Assembly: GCA_014843695.1 (NCBI GenBank)
Contig: CM026401.1
Location: forward strand, 29,840,510-29,904,509
Length of the DNA stretch: 64,000 nucleotides
Direction: 5' to 3'
Source: Archivesica marissinica
Taxonomy: Eukaryota > Mollusca > Bivalvia > Venerida > Vesicomyidae
Part shown: one piece after another, positions 45,429 through 57,204 of the stretch
How positions within the stretch are numbered: position 1 is the stretch's first letter
Layout of the letters: each line of letters opens with the position of its first letter
Notes under the pieces: generated by a model
Databases searched by the model: none
Told to the model about the DNA's origin: nothing
The model's input: only the letters and a program-made list of their open reading frames with translations
Program-made: the position numbers and the translations under genes

Positions 45429-46274
45429 ACTTTGTATGCATCTAGAAGAAACAGTAAGTACATGTCGATGTTCTACATTGAACAACTATATCCAACGTAT
45501 CATTGCATTGCGAGCATCTGCATTTACAGTGTGTCATCCTACATGTCGTCAATGTGTGGTCACGCACATGTGGCACGAAACTCAAGATTCCGTGGGCGTT
45601 GTATCCGCATTGTATCGCAGTACGCACAATGTGTTGTAGTTATAAACCTGTCGACATCGTGTCCCGTGATATATTGCGAGCAGTGTAGTATTTGGTCTCA
45701 CATGGTGCGTGGGAGTGGATTTTGATTGGCGGGATAGGCTACTAACGATAACGAGTCACTCCATTCATAAATTGTTCAGCAGGAATGCAAGCTATACGTG
45801 GATTACAGGCACGTTCTGTAAAGTAAATCTACGTCTGAACATTATATGTGTTCCTGGTTTATATGCACGAATTTAATGAATACATCCGATTTACCCATGT
45901 TAGTGTATTGTGAGAATGTATAAGCGACCACTGTATCGGGAACGTGTCAATATACAGAACTATCCATGTAAGATAATGATCATAAAATCTCATGAAGACC
46001 AGGTGGAACTAGACAAGTGACAACAATGAGGAGATAATGACATAACAATAGTTCAGAAGAACAATATACATTTTCTTTCGTTCTAACTTCTAAACAGTCT
46101 CAGTGGCCTAGTGGATCATTCTGATATGGCCGGATGGTCAGCCACACGCTAGTTAAATAATGGTTACCGATTGCATATCAGCCTGGTACCTGGCTTACAA
46201 GGATAGGGTTCCGGAAGTACTGATGTTCATAAGAGGTGTCTGAATAAGAAATGACTGGCCCTTTCACACGAAGC
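45429..46274. other. Unique stretch
   Basis: Several overlapping short open frames (45,316-45,725) begin inside the SINE and have no motif. A tRNA-like AGTGGCCTAGTGGATCATTC near 46,102 may be another SINE head. No gene called. Confidence 0.4.
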
Positions 46275-46510
46275 GACGCCTCCTGAAGAGATTAGTCATT
46301 TCAGATTTATGGAGGATATTTCAATGATACAGACAGAGACCCATTACAGAGTATCCACTTGTTCTTTTACGTGCACAGTGTAAAGCACCGACAGGAGACC
46401 ATCTGAAATTGAAGATTGTTAATTTTATTATGGTCAGACGGGGGATCGACCTTACGACCCCTGGATTCCCAGCCCATCGTGTTAACCACTGGCCTACGTA
46501 TCCGTCTGTT
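46275..46510 (-). mobile_element. SINE-C
   Basis: Inverted copy: GCGACGCCTCCTGAAGAGAT, then GTTCTTTTACGTGCACAGTG, and the head complement CCTGGATTCCCAGCCCATCG GTGTTAACCACTGG at the right. The tail end is missing. Confidence 0.8.
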
Positions 46511-46548
46511 TATATGTAGACTGATGTTAATTCTCTTATATATTTAAA

Positions 46549-46705
46549 GAATGAATCGCGGGTTAATAGTTTCCATTGGGGTATGAACTATATTGGGCTT
46601 GGTTAAAGTGTATGTATGCCGAACTTACTTTTACATTGATTCTTCATTTCATCCTCAATGTAGTTCATACCCCGATGGAAACTATCAACCATCGATTCAT
46701 TACTT
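46549..46705. mobile_element. Palindromic MITE-like element
   Basis: Arms 46,551-46,600 and 46,657-46,701 are inverted copies sharing ATGAATCG, TAGTTTCCAT and GGGGTATGAACTA. The loop is about 55 bases. No coding content. Confidence 0.65.
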
Positions 46706-47344
46706 ATGATTATTTACATTAATTATTCTTTTCAATGACACAAAGAAACTATAGCACACTTTGCAATTAAAATGTGCTTAGTCCAGATTTCCCACTTACC
46801 GTCTGCCGGATCAGGTACATATATCATCCTTGGAACAGCGTAAACTGTAAGACACGCCTTTTCTCGCGACTAACGCTGCCTAACACTACGAATGCGCATG
46901 CCCGTATCTTCTAGTGCGCATGTCAGCTGCATATAATAAGTATTAGTTGGGATCCCTCATACGAAAAGTTACGCAATCAGGGCACATACGTTCATCGAAC
47001 GAAATACAATAACGATGTAAATATATGTATGTAAAGTACTGAAATAAATAATGTTTAAACTAAATATTTCCAATTCAACAGAAGAGTGGTTTACCAGGGA
47101 AGTCAATTTGTACTCTAGGTTTCTAAGTTGTGCTTTCCAATTGAATCTAGAACTTTATTAGTGAACTGATATGTGTTTATTCACTGATTGCAAATCATGA
47201 CATTATACATTTCATTCTCACATGCGAGGCTGTTGGTTGCCAGCCAATACAGTTTAATACACCGCGGCTTAGGCCAGGGCCCAAATACAGCGAGATTGCA
47301 TCGTTTTATCCCAAAGCATTTCCCAGCCTAAAATGCACCCGCTT
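46706..47344. other. Unique stretch with NRF1-like half sites
   Basis: ATGCGCATGCC near 46,890 and GTGCGCATGTC near 46,914 resemble NRF1 sites. No associated open frame. Confidence 0.35.
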
Positions 47345-47672
47345 TCAGTGTAATGAGCGATTTCGTTGGCTTTTCTGTTACCTCTCTTGGCCGATAAGTC
47401 AGATTTTGTTTTTACTGTTGTTTCCTATCCAGATGTTGCGGTATGATAATTGCTAACAAATCTTTACAGATAAGTACCCATTGGATATACTGTAGTATAT
47501 CTGTCGAGATATAGTAATTTAATAATTATGAGATGAGAAAGTGGATGAAGATTGACAGCATGCTGTACAGGGGATAACAGATAAAACATAACGATAAAAG
47601 CAGAGGAAAACACTTGAGCGGTTATGTCCACGTTTAGGGAGTATTCAGTTTCCAGGGACAGTAACTGACGCG
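47345..47672 (+). repeat. Dispersed repeat G, copy 3
   Basis: A shorter copy with TTACCTCTCTTGGCCGATAAG, TTTGTTTTTACTGTTG and ATAAAAGCAGAGGAAAAC blocks and the AGTAACTGAC end. Confidence 0.7.
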
Positions 47673-49284
47673 TTGGCCGTCATTGAATGGTCGGAGTAAA
47701 GTCCACCCATGAACATTAAACGCTTGCTTTTCTCATGCTAATCTAAACTAAAACGTTCTCAAAAGGTCTATTTAGGAATAAAATACTGAAAACTTAATAT
47801 AGGCACTTAGTCTAGTGTGCAAAGATAAAAAAAAATGGTTTGAGAAATCCGATATCAATGTTGATCAGATCAAAGTTGAACTGATTAGCAGCGACTATTC
47901 AAATGTATGCATACTGCATAAAGATAAACACACATTTACGTTAAAACACACTCCTGATATATAACTAAGAATGATAGTGTATTATTTATATATAGGTATA
48001 GCTTATAGGTATAAAGAACGTTCAGTGCATCACTGGTTTACTCTAGTTATCACTAATCAAGTATTGATGCATCATAATATGTGGAATGGAGTTTGGTGTC
48101 TGCACATACTTATTGAATTTCTGGAATGTAATAAATTCATTCACTGTGACACTCGCAAAACGTGTATCTGCTTAATACTATGGTATATATATATATATAT
48201 AGTTACATAAATTCAAACATGACGAAGTTGTTTTTCATGTCCGTGTATCTTACACGTTTAAACCCTAAATATCTATGTTCATTCGCGTTATTATTAAATA
48301 TCTGAGTCACGTTGTCTAAGGTCATGGCCTGAGTGTTGGGGTTAAACATACGCGCGCAAATTAACGCGTAGTAGAGCTAATATGTAGGAGATGTGAGAAA
48401 TACTTGCAACGAGAAAATTATATAACCAGTGATTGAATAACGTGTCCCGAAAGGTCACTGACGGGGTCACTATAAGGTCGTCAGTAGGTCATTCTTTGTA
48501 TCCTGCGAGTAGCTTAACCGCAATTCCAAACCAAGTGTGGTTATTACGTACTTTAAAAGTGAAAACCTATGGGGTCAAAATAGGAAATCGGTTTCTTCCT
48601 CGCATTAAGTAGTACCCGAACAAAGGAAAAAACGAGGTGCATTGCACCGCAACTACTTCCATGGCTGGTAAATAACTGCAAAACGTTATATTTGAAATAC
48701 AACATTAAATAATATTTACAGCTGCTTGCGGTATGCCACGAAAAACACTAATGTGTTAGAACTTTATAATGGATGTATTAGTTCTTTTTTCTTTTTTTTT
48801 GCGCAGTAGGAACATGGACAGATGTCGTTTCGTATTATTGGCATTCCTTTTTAAGTCCAAACCAATAATGATGCAAAGGCACACCCGTATAAATAATTAA
48901 AAGCAATGAAGGAGCGGCTTTTTTCATTCACAAATTGTATTCGTAATCTTCCTTGGTTCAAGTCATAATCGATATTCTTACGCGATTTGTCGTCTGGCGC
49001 GGTGATTGGGTGCACATGTATATACATGCGCTCGGTGCACTCGTGTTTCCGATGTCCTTGTGATAACGTACTTTTTCATTCTTGATGTTTGTTTGTGTGT
49101 GTGGTGGGGGTGAGGGGGGTTAACTTACGAAGCAACTGTTTAAGTCGTTAGTTGGCAGTTAGTCTGTTATTGGCAGCAGTAGAATATTTAACCGACATTC
49201 AACACGCTGTTCCTAGTTCTTCATGCCTCGCCCCTACAAGTATATGCTTTGATCTGTAAGTTAAACTTTTATAACAAATGTGCA
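47673..49284. other. Unique AT-rich stretch
   Basis: Longest region without tandem array or recognisable repeat. Holds a TA microsatellite at about 48,184 and poly-T near 48,785. Open frames up to 79 codons (47,971) show no motif. I see no gene. Confidence 0.45.
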
Positions 49285-49400
49285 ATCTAGAAATAGTGTC
49301 CCTATTTAACGTCGCTACCGGTTGCCATCACCATCAGCGTGATATACACTGTATATGTATACACGTCAGCGACAGAAACCACTCGACCACGAAGGCGGGT
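49285..49400 (-). mobile_element. SINE-D fragment
   Basis: The tail complement (CTATTTAACGTCGCTACCGG) is followed by TACACGTCAGCGACAGAAAC and ACCACTCGACCACGAAGG, a sequence repeated at the far end of the 28-bp array (50,222-50,262). The body between tail and head is deleted. Confidence 0.6.
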
Positions 49401-49414
49401 GTATGTTTTTTCAA

Positions 49415-49576
49415 TTTACGTTTATTTAACGTCGCTGCCGGTTGCCCATTTGAGCGACGGCGAGTTTACCTAACAACAACTTTCCTAGGCTGGCTCCAGC
49501 GGTTGACCTCCGTAAGAAACTGCCAGATATACGGCCTGAGCGGGGCCCGAACCCGCCAGTGACTATCAGTCATGAT
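49415..49576 (-). mobile_element. SINE-D, second copy
   Basis: Inverted copy of the 17,895 element: GTTTATTTAACGTCGCTGCC, TTAGGTAA-type body and B-box complement GGGGCCCGAACCCGCC. Its tRNA-like head at the right grades directly into the 28-bp array. Confidence 0.8.
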
Positions 49577-50243
49577 AGGTTACAGTAGTATGCACGTCAG
49601 CAACAGGTTACAGTGATATGCACGTCAGTGACAGGTTACATCAATATGCACGTCAGTGACAGGTTACAGTGGTATGCACGTCAGTGATAGGTTACAGTGG
49701 TATGCACGTCAGTGATAGGTTACAGTGGTATGCACGTCAGTGATAGGTTACAGTGGTATGCACGTCAGTGACAGGTTACAGCAATATGCACGTCAGTGAC
49801 AGGTTACAGTGGTATGCACGTCAGTGACAGGTTACAGTGGTATGCACGTCAGCGACAGGCTACAGTGGTATGCATGTCAGCGACAGGTTACAGTGGCATG
49901 CACGTCAGTGATAGGTTACAGCGGTATGCACGTCAGTTACAGTGGTATGCACGTCAGTGACAGGTTACAGTGGTATGCACGTCAGTGACAGGTTACAGAG
50001 GTATGCACGTCAGTGACAGGTTACATCGGTGTGCACGTCAGTGACAGGTTACAGTGGTATGCACGTCAGTGACAGGTTACAGTGGTATGCACGTCAGCGA
50101 CAGGTTACAGTGGTATGCACGTCAGTGACAGGTTACAGCGGTATGCACGTCAGTGACAGGTTACAGTGGTATGCACGTCAGCGATAGGTTACAGTGGTAT
50201 ACACGTCAGCGATAGGTTACAGTGGTATGCACGTCAGCGACAT
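49577..50243. repeat. 28-bp minisatellite derived from a SINE head
   Basis: About 24 copies with core GGTTACAGTGGTATGCACGT then CAGTGACA. The same phrase in single copy, GATAGGTTATAATGGTATAC then AAGTCAGCGAT, is the complement of the SINE-D head at 17,900-17,950, so the array grew inside the SINE. Confidence 0.92.
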
Positions 50244-50365
50244 TAAACACTCGACAACGGGAGCGGATGCACATACTCGTACTGTTGGAGAATATATGTG
50301 CATTATATCGTAACATTGTTATTGGTGAGGCGTTTTGAAGATAGGTCATTAAATGATAGGTCACT

Positions 50366-50495
50366 AGAATGTTCCTGCGTTCACCAGAACCGACTGGAAG
50401 CTATCCAGGGTTGACTGATTCACCGCAGTTTGAGGAAGTTCGTTCTGCAGGATTATAGTGTTTGCAAGAAGCGGTGTAGGAGATAACAATCTTAG
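50366..50495 (-). pseudogene. Reverse-transcriptase C-terminal relic (weak)
   Basis: The minus-strand open segment reads ANTIILQNELPQTAVNQ then STLDSFQSVLVNAGTF and a stop. It resembles the (F/P)xTIxxWNxLP...V....SLxxFK tail that ends many LINE reverse transcriptases. Upstream it is cut by a SINE-A fragment. Length and divergence make the call tentative. Confidence 0.4.
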
Positions 50496-50590
50496 TTTAT
50501 GCAAATTTAATTTAGCTCCATTGGGAAACAAGTTCCTACAAATGATATTAATCACTCTCGAGACCTCATTTCTGGTGCAATCCATCGCCA
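50496..50590 (-). mobile_element. SINE-A fragment
   Basis: Tail and first body block only (TTTAGCTCCATTGGGAAAC to GTGCAATCCATCGCC); the head half is absent. Confidence 0.7.
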
Positions 50591-50802
50591 GCCCGCCGTC
50601 TCTGTGCACCGAGGTTCAGGCTAAAACCATCCGCCTGCTATCCGCCGTCTACAGCACCGAGCATTGCTGTCTCGCCAAGTAGGGAAGTTACTTTGAGGCT
50701 ACTCGTACTGAGTCACACTTCTTCTTCTGTTCCCATAGTGAGGCTGGCATCAGCGAAGTCCGTGACCCATTTCCCTGCTGTGTGCTGTGCCTAGGTCACG
50801 AC

Positions 50803-51214
50803 CACAGGGATTCGGCACGTTTGGGAGTACTAGTATATATATTTAAGTACAGGGATTCTACTCTGTGGGATGTCAGATTTCGCATCAATCAGTAAAAAAT
50901 CACTGTTAAAACTCTCCCGTCGAAGATTTTTGTTGTTGCTGACAGAACCCGTGTCCTAGTATGGAAATGTGACTTGCTATGGCCAATGTATGTGGCAATT
51001 GTTTGCAAAGTATACATGCCTGCAGCTTAAAGTTGTGTTTTATTTGAAGAACAATATAAAGACTCGAGATAGGCGTTATATTTGGACAGATTTGTTCAAA
51101 ATTGTTTCAGATAGGGCCATTTTACTGATTGATGCGAAATCTGACATCCCACAGAGTAGAATCCCTGTACTTAAATATATATACTAGTACCCCCAAACGT
51201 GCCGAATCCCTGTG
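50803..51214. mobile_element. CACAGGG element, longest complete copy
   Basis: 412 bp with long terminal inverted repeats starting CACAGGGATTCGGCACG and continuing through ACTAGTATATATATTTAAGT and GATTCTACTCTGTGGGATG. It is flanked by GTCACGAC and GTCATGAC, an 8-bp target duplication with one change. The central part has a 72-codon open frame without recognisable motif. Non-autonomous, hAT-like by duplication length; the truncated sister copy is at 2,838-3,153. Confidence 0.88.
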
Positions 51215-51349
51215 GTCATGACGTGCACGACGTGGAGGAGAGACCTTGTTGAATTTAAATGACTTGCCTAGGGGCACAATCCTAGCGTCTACAACTGATA
51301 GCTTTCATGCAATAGATAAGTGTGTATTGTTGGGAATGGTGTGTGTGTG

Positions 51350-51605
51350 TGTGTTTTACGTTTATTTATCGTCGCTACCGGTTGCCCTTATGAGCGACGC
51401 CTCCTGAAGAAATTAGTCATTTTAGATTGTTGGAGGATAGTGCAATGATACATACATATACCCATTCCAGAGTCTCCTCTGGTTCTTTTACGTGCACGGT
51501 ATAAAGCACCGATACGAGACCTCGGTTTAACGTCCCATCTGAAAGACTGTTAATTGTATTAGTGTCAGACGGGGGATCGAACCTGCGATACCTGGATTAC
51601 CAGTT
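51350..51605 (-). mobile_element. SINE-C
   Basis: Inverted copy with tail complement TTATTTATCGTCGCTACCGG, body GTTCTTTTACGTGCACGG and TAACGTCCCATCTGAAAGAC, and a head truncated near CTGGATTACCAG. Confidence 0.82.
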
Positions 51606-52039
51606 GGGAATGGCCTATGGTTCAATTAACTATATTCGTACTGGTGTGTCATAAAGATGTTCAGGTTTTTGTAGAGCATTGTGGTCTGTTAGAATACATA
51701 ATTTCCAAGAAAACATAGTTCGTGTGTCCTTCTTGTCAAATACAACAAACCTCGTAAATAGTAGCTATACTTGAGAGCATTATATTAATTCACATTTGTC
51801 AAAATACTTGTTGTTGCTTCATCCGGGATGTTAAAGCGTTAATACTTAAAATTTTAAAAATACTTCCGTATGACGTCAAACTGTAGGATGTGATGTTTGC
51901 TATTGGACACAGCGGAATCTGTAGATATTCTACACCAGGAAGCAATCGACGCATGTAATGTGAGGGGTTTATTATTGTGTGCTATATGAGATGTACACGG
52001 TATGAGACTATAGAGCTCAGTGTCAAATATTAACTACCT
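51606..52039. other. Unique AT-rich stretch
   Basis: No gene recognised. Confidence 0.4.
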
Positions 52040-52530
52040 CATTTAAAGCGACATTGCATCGCAAGACAATGCACGTTTAGGCGTATAAATAGCAATGCTA
52101 CTACACATTCTTCCGAAATAATTTAAATAATTAATTTTCATCAGTAAACGAGGTTTATGCGATCTATAAACTCACAAAATTGAAAGTAGTAATTTCCGAA
52201 ACGGTTAACATGTCCCGGAAAGAACCATAACTTATTACGCTTAGTACTCAATTTATATTACAGTGGAGCAAATCGCGTGATAGGGTCGTCTAAAGGGTAG
52301 CTTAATTCAGATTACTTTGAAAATAAATGTGTGTATGTTTAACGGCTGAGTTATAACGGTTAATGAATACGAATACTCTTTGAGACCATTGATAGCATGC
52401 CTTTATTCATGATACTCGTGATGTGTCACGCATTGATTAAGAACTAATTGTTATATGTAAACAAGCGTCGTATACGATGCTTGTTTACTAGTTGAAATAT
52501 TCAGAGGCAAATATTGGGGGGGGGGGGATA
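52040..52530. mobile_element. Dispersed element H, copy 1
   Basis: Begins TTTAAAGCGACATTGCATC, then CGTATAAATAGCAATGCTAC and ACACATTCTTCCGAA, and near the end GTTTACTAGTTGAAATATTC. The same blocks occur inverted at 57,205-57,598. No coding content; probably a non-autonomous DNA transposon. Confidence 0.7.
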
Positions 52531-52539
52531 CAATACAGG

Positions 52540-52765
52540 AACTTATTCTCTGTACAAATGTTCTTTTCTTACACCATTTAGTGTCGTCGCTTTAATACTT
52601 TGCGATTCACATTCACCCTATCTAACCCGATACAACAAAGAGACTGTACTGCGAAGAGTCAGTACACTCTGTACACATGTTCTTTTCTTTCACCAATTAG
52701 TGTCGCTTTAATACTTTGCTATTCACCCTATCTAACCCGATACAACAACGAGTCTGTACTGTGAA
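52540..52765. repeat. Two-copy tandem duplication (about 128 bp)
   Basis: ATGTTCTTTTCTTACACCA and the second version ATGTTCTTTTCTTTCACCA each lead into TTTAATACTTTGC, CTATCTAACCCGATACAAC and AGTCTGTACTG-type sequence. Confidence 0.8.
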
Positions 52766-53000
52766 GAGTTGGTAGACCTGAACAGGAAGCTGAACTAGCG
52801 ATTGAAATAACCGAGGTAAGATTGCTATTGCTACAAGCGATGTTCTTCTTCCGTTGTATCAGCTTTTTCCTATTAAACAATTTGTTGTATCGGGTTTCAT
52901 AAATATATTAGCAACAGCAACTTAAAATATCAATAAACCTAAACAAGTAGGGTCAGTTGCTTTTGGGACGCCCTAATGCTTGGAATGGTGTGTGTTTGGA

Positions 53001-54000
53001 NNNNNNNNNNNNNNNNNNNNNNNNNNNNNNNNNNNNNNNNNNNNNNNNNNNNNNNNNNNNNNNNNNNNNNNNNNNNNNNNNNNNNNNNNNNNNNNNNNNN
53101 NNNNNNNNNNNNNNNNNNNNNNNNNNNNNNNNNNNNNNNNNNNNNNNNNNNNNNNNNNNNNNNNNNNNNNNNNNNNNNNNNNNNNNNNNNNNNNNNNNNN
53201 NNNNNNNNNNNNNNNNNNNNNNNNNNNNNNNNNNNNNNNNNNNNNNNNNNNNNNNNNNNNNNNNNNNNNNNNNNNNNNNNNNNNNNNNNNNNNNNNNNNN
53301 NNNNNNNNNNNNNNNNNNNNNNNNNNNNNNNNNNNNNNNNNNNNNNNNNNNNNNNNNNNNNNNNNNNNNNNNNNNNNNNNNNNNNNNNNNNNNNNNNNNN
53401 NNNNNNNNNNNNNNNNNNNNNNNNNNNNNNNNNNNNNNNNNNNNNNNNNNNNNNNNNNNNNNNNNNNNNNNNNNNNNNNNNNNNNNNNNNNNNNNNNNNN
53501 NNNNNNNNNNNNNNNNNNNNNNNNNNNNNNNNNNNNNNNNNNNNNNNNNNNNNNNNNNNNNNNNNNNNNNNNNNNNNNNNNNNNNNNNNNNNNNNNNNNN
53601 NNNNNNNNNNNNNNNNNNNNNNNNNNNNNNNNNNNNNNNNNNNNNNNNNNNNNNNNNNNNNNNNNNNNNNNNNNNNNNNNNNNNNNNNNNNNNNNNNNNN
53701 NNNNNNNNNNNNNNNNNNNNNNNNNNNNNNNNNNNNNNNNNNNNNNNNNNNNNNNNNNNNNNNNNNNNNNNNNNNNNNNNNNNNNNNNNNNNNNNNNNNN
53801 NNNNNNNNNNNNNNNNNNNNNNNNNNNNNNNNNNNNNNNNNNNNNNNNNNNNNNNNNNNNNNNNNNNNNNNNNNNNNNNNNNNNNNNNNNNNNNNNNNNN
53901 NNNNNNNNNNNNNNNNNNNNNNNNNNNNNNNNNNNNNNNNNNNNNNNNNNNNNNNNNNNNNNNNNNNNNNNNNNNNNNNNNNNNNNNNNNNNNNNNNNNN
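53001..54000. other. Assembly gap (1,000 N)
   Basis: Exactly 1,000 N, a placeholder size. Unlike the first gap, the flanks are not an obvious tandem array. Confidence 0.98.
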
Positions 54001-54033
54001 TATTATGCGAAGGTATAATATTCGTCCAAATAA

Positions 54034-54234
54034 GGCCATAATAAAATAAATCCTAGATTTTCATCCAAATTTTTTTGAAAATGGGGGCGGGGGGTGATTT
54101 ATTTTATATTTTCAGGATATCGATATTTATGCTGATAAAATGGTGTTTTGACAAGAGTAATAAAAAAAATCGGGGCGGGCCCAAAAAACGGGGGCGGGCG
54201 GGGATGAAAATCTAGGAAATATTTTATTATGGCC
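54034..54234. mobile_element. PIF/Harbinger-like MITE, copy 1
   Basis: Terminal repeats GGCCATAATAAAATAAATCC and its complement, with inner GATTTTCATCC / GGATGAAAATC. The 3-bp duplication TAA is on both sides. The interior is GC-rich purine (GGGGGCGGGG). TWA duplications and GG...CC ends are typical of PIF/Harbinger. Confidence 0.85.
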
Positions 54235-54237
54235 TAA

Positions 54238-54900
54238 TGGAAGAAAAAATATATCCTGACGCAGAAATTTTATTAATAGTATACATTTTTAATTTCGTGC
54301 ATACCTTTATATGCTATAATTACAACATAGTACATTAATTAATATGGAAACCATCTTTACACCTTATTGCTGTATGCCTTTTCCCCCCATTCACGTTCAG
54401 TCTATTGCTGTTAATTTATATGTAAAATGTTAATTCTGTTATGTACATGTAAAATACTGAAATAAATAATGTGTAAACTAAATTATCACCATGTTTAGAA
54501 ACTTGGTAATTGTTCTGTCAATGTACATTAATCGCATGGGGAGGGCTGTAAATAATGTTGTCATAACTTGTAGCACAACCCATTTTGCTTTTTCCCCATA
54601 CAGCAATAATAATAAATCCTAATTTAATTTATAATTGTTTTCCACGTATTTCATTGAATGTATAATTGCAATGTAATGTATGGACAAATGCAATACATTA
54701 TTATTAAGAAAATTATTCACATATATTTAATACATACACATATATTTAATACATATATGTATATATACCAAAACTGATAATACCGTAATGCTGAACATTA
54801 TGTGATATCTAAGGATGCATATATTTGAAGCATGTTTAATATTAATGTATAACTGTATGTATGATATATATATACCTGTTTTTTCTTCTGGCTTGCAGAA
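54238..54900. other. AT-rich unique stretch
   Basis: TA-rich runs near 54,720-54,770 and 54,860. No gene recognised. Confidence 0.45.
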
Positions 54901-54904
54901 GGAA

Positions 54905-55020
54905 AGCGGTTCTACCTGGTGCACGTCAGTGTCTGCAATACCCGGAGTCTTCCTCGACCAATAATAGCTGGAGAGTCTCCATGTGACCTAATCTGACTTT
55001 AAGCCCCCAAAACCAATATA
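54905..55020 (+). mobile_element. SINE-E tail fragment
   Basis: CCCGGAGTCTTCCTCGACC and AATAATAGCTGGAGAG match the 3' half of the SINE-E at 3,943. Confidence 0.65.
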
Positions 55021-55039
55021 TAACTAAAGGAATGTACGT

Positions 55040-55273
55040 CGAAGTCGTGATAGCGCAGTGGATGAGCGTTCGCTTCAGGTGCGAAAGGTCCGGAGTTCGA
55101 GCCCCACTGGAGCCGTTACGATTGTGCCCTTAGGCAAGGCATTTAAATTCCACATTACCCCTTCTCTCTCCTTCATGGCGATGGATTCCATCAGGAATGA
55201 GGTCTCGAGAGTGATTAATATAAGTTGAAAGAACTTGTTTCGCAATCGAGCTAAAATAAATTTGTATAAACTA
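55040..55273 (+). mobile_element. SINE-A, full length (reference copy)
   Basis: The head GTGATAGCGCAGTGGATGAG carries the A box; GGAGTTCGAGCCCCACTGG carries the B box. The body reads CCCTTAGGCAAGGCATTTAA, then GGATTCCATCAGGAATGAGG, and the tail is TTTCGCAATCGAGCTAAAAT. It is the best plus-strand copy for defining the family. The A and B boxes are characteristic of a tRNA-derived RNA polymerase III promoter. Confidence 0.9.
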
Positions 55274-55304
55274 CGTAAGCATGTTATTTAGAATTGCAAA
55301 ATAT

Positions 55305-55390
55305 CTACATGTCTTCCGCCAAATAAAAGATCTCATTCACATTGTCATACCGACCAATGATGTGCTCCAACGCCAAACAACTTTCATGAC
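55305..55390 (-). CDS. Candidate terminal exon, unrecognised
   Basis: Minus strand: acceptor-like TTTTGTTTTTCAG at 55,391 onward is followed by 28 open codons and TAG. The product is HESCLALEHIIGR then YDNVNEIFYLAEDM. Residue composition and the strong acceptor look exonic; the entry phase would be 1. The putative upstream intron begins about 35 bases before a 29-bp minisatellite. I do not recognise the protein, and an open run of this length has a sizeable chance of being random. Confidence 0.3.
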
Positions 55391-55426
55391 CTGAAAAACA
55401 AAATGTCAGTCAACAATAAACTAGAG

Positions 55427-56995
55427 CAAGAGTGGAACAAGAGTTGGTAAAATTGCCCCGGTGGAACAAGCGTTGGTAACATTACCCCGGTGGGAACAAG
55501 CGTTGGTAACATTACCCCGGTGGAACAAGCGTTGGTAACATTAACCCGGTGGGAACAAGCGTTGGTAACATTACCCCGATGGAACAAGCGTTGGTAACAT
55601 TACCCCGGTCAACAAGAGTTGGTAAAATTACCCCGGTGGAACAAGAGTTGGTAAAATTACCCCGGTGGAACAAGCGTTGGTAACATTACCCCGATGGAAC
55701 AAGCGTTGGTAACATTACCCGGTCAACAAGCGTTGGTAACATTACCCCGGTCAACAAGAGTTGGTAAAATTACCCCGGTGAAACAAGAGTTGGTAAAATT
55801 ACCCCGGTCAACAAGCGTTGGTAACATTACCCCGGTCAACAAGCGTTGGTAACATTGCCCCGGTGGAACAAGCGTTGATAAAATTACCCCGGTGGAACAA
55901 GCGTTGGTAACATTACCCCGGTGGAACAAGAGTTGGTAACATTGCCCCGGTGGAACAAGCGTTGGTAACATTACCCCGGTGAAACAAGCGTTGGTAACAT
56001 TACCCCGGTGGAACAAGCGTTGGTAACATTACCCCGGTCAACAAGCATTGGTAACATTACCCTGGTGGAACAAGCGTTGGTAACATTACCCCGGTCAACA
56101 AGCATTGGTAACATTACCCTGGTGGAACAAGCATTGGTAAAATTACCCCGGTGAAACAAGCGTTGGTAACATTACCCCGGTCAACAAGCGTTGGTAACAT
56201 TACCCCGGTGGAACAAGCGTTGGTAAAATTACCCCGGTGGAACAAGCGTTGGTAACATTACCCTGGTGGAACAAGCGTTGGTAACATTACCCGGTGGAAC
56301 AAGCGTTGGTAACATTACCCCGGTCAACAAGCGTTGGTAACATTACCCCGGTGGAACAAGCGTTGGTAACATTACCCCGTGGAACAAGCGTTGGTAACAT
56401 TACCCGGTGGAACAAGCGTTGGTAACATTACCCCGTGGAACAAGCGTTGGTAAAATAACCCGGTGGAACAAGCGTTGGTAACATTACCCTGGTGGAACAA
56501 GCGTTGGTAACATTACCCCGGTCAACAAGCGTTGGTAACATTACCCCGGTGGGAACAAGCGTTGGTAACATTACCCCGGTCAACAAGCGTTGGTAACATT
56601 ACCCCGGTGGAACTGGTAACATTACCCCGGTGGAACAAGCGTTGGTAACATTAACCCGGTCAACAAGCGTTGGTAACATTACCCCGGTGGAACAAGCGTT
56701 GGTAAAATTACCCCGGTGGAACAAGCGTTGGTAACATTACCCCGGTGGAACAAGCGTTGGTAACATTACCCCGATGGAACAAGCATTGGTAACATTACCC
56801 CGATGGAACAAGCGTTGGTAACATTACCCCGGTGGAACAAGCGTTGGTAACATTACCCCGGTGGAACAAGCGTTGGTAAAATTACCCCGGTGGAACAAGC
56901 GTTGGTAACATTACCCAGGTGGAACAAGAGTTGGTAAAATTACCCCGGTGGAACAAGCGTTGGTAACATTACCCCGGTGGAACAAGCGTTGATAT
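55427..56995. repeat. 29/26-bp minisatellite with GGTAAC in every unit
   Basis: About 55 copies with core GGAACAAGCGTTGGTAACAT plus TACCCCGGT. A shorter 26-bp version (CCGGTCAACAAG) is interspersed. Short minus-strand open frames are artefacts. Confidence 0.95.
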
Positions 56996-57204
56996 TGCTG
57001 CTGTGTGTACTTAGTGCTTGCTAGAGATGCGTACATGCTACATGTAAATGTAATACATAAACAGGTTAACTTGAAGAAAAGATTAAAAGATATTCTGCCC
57101 ATCCCTACAACCGCAAGAACTAAACAAAGAACTGATTTTATCATATGCAAACACAGGAGTTTGAAGTTTCAAACTAAATAAACAAACGAAAGGTTTTTAA
57201 CCTT

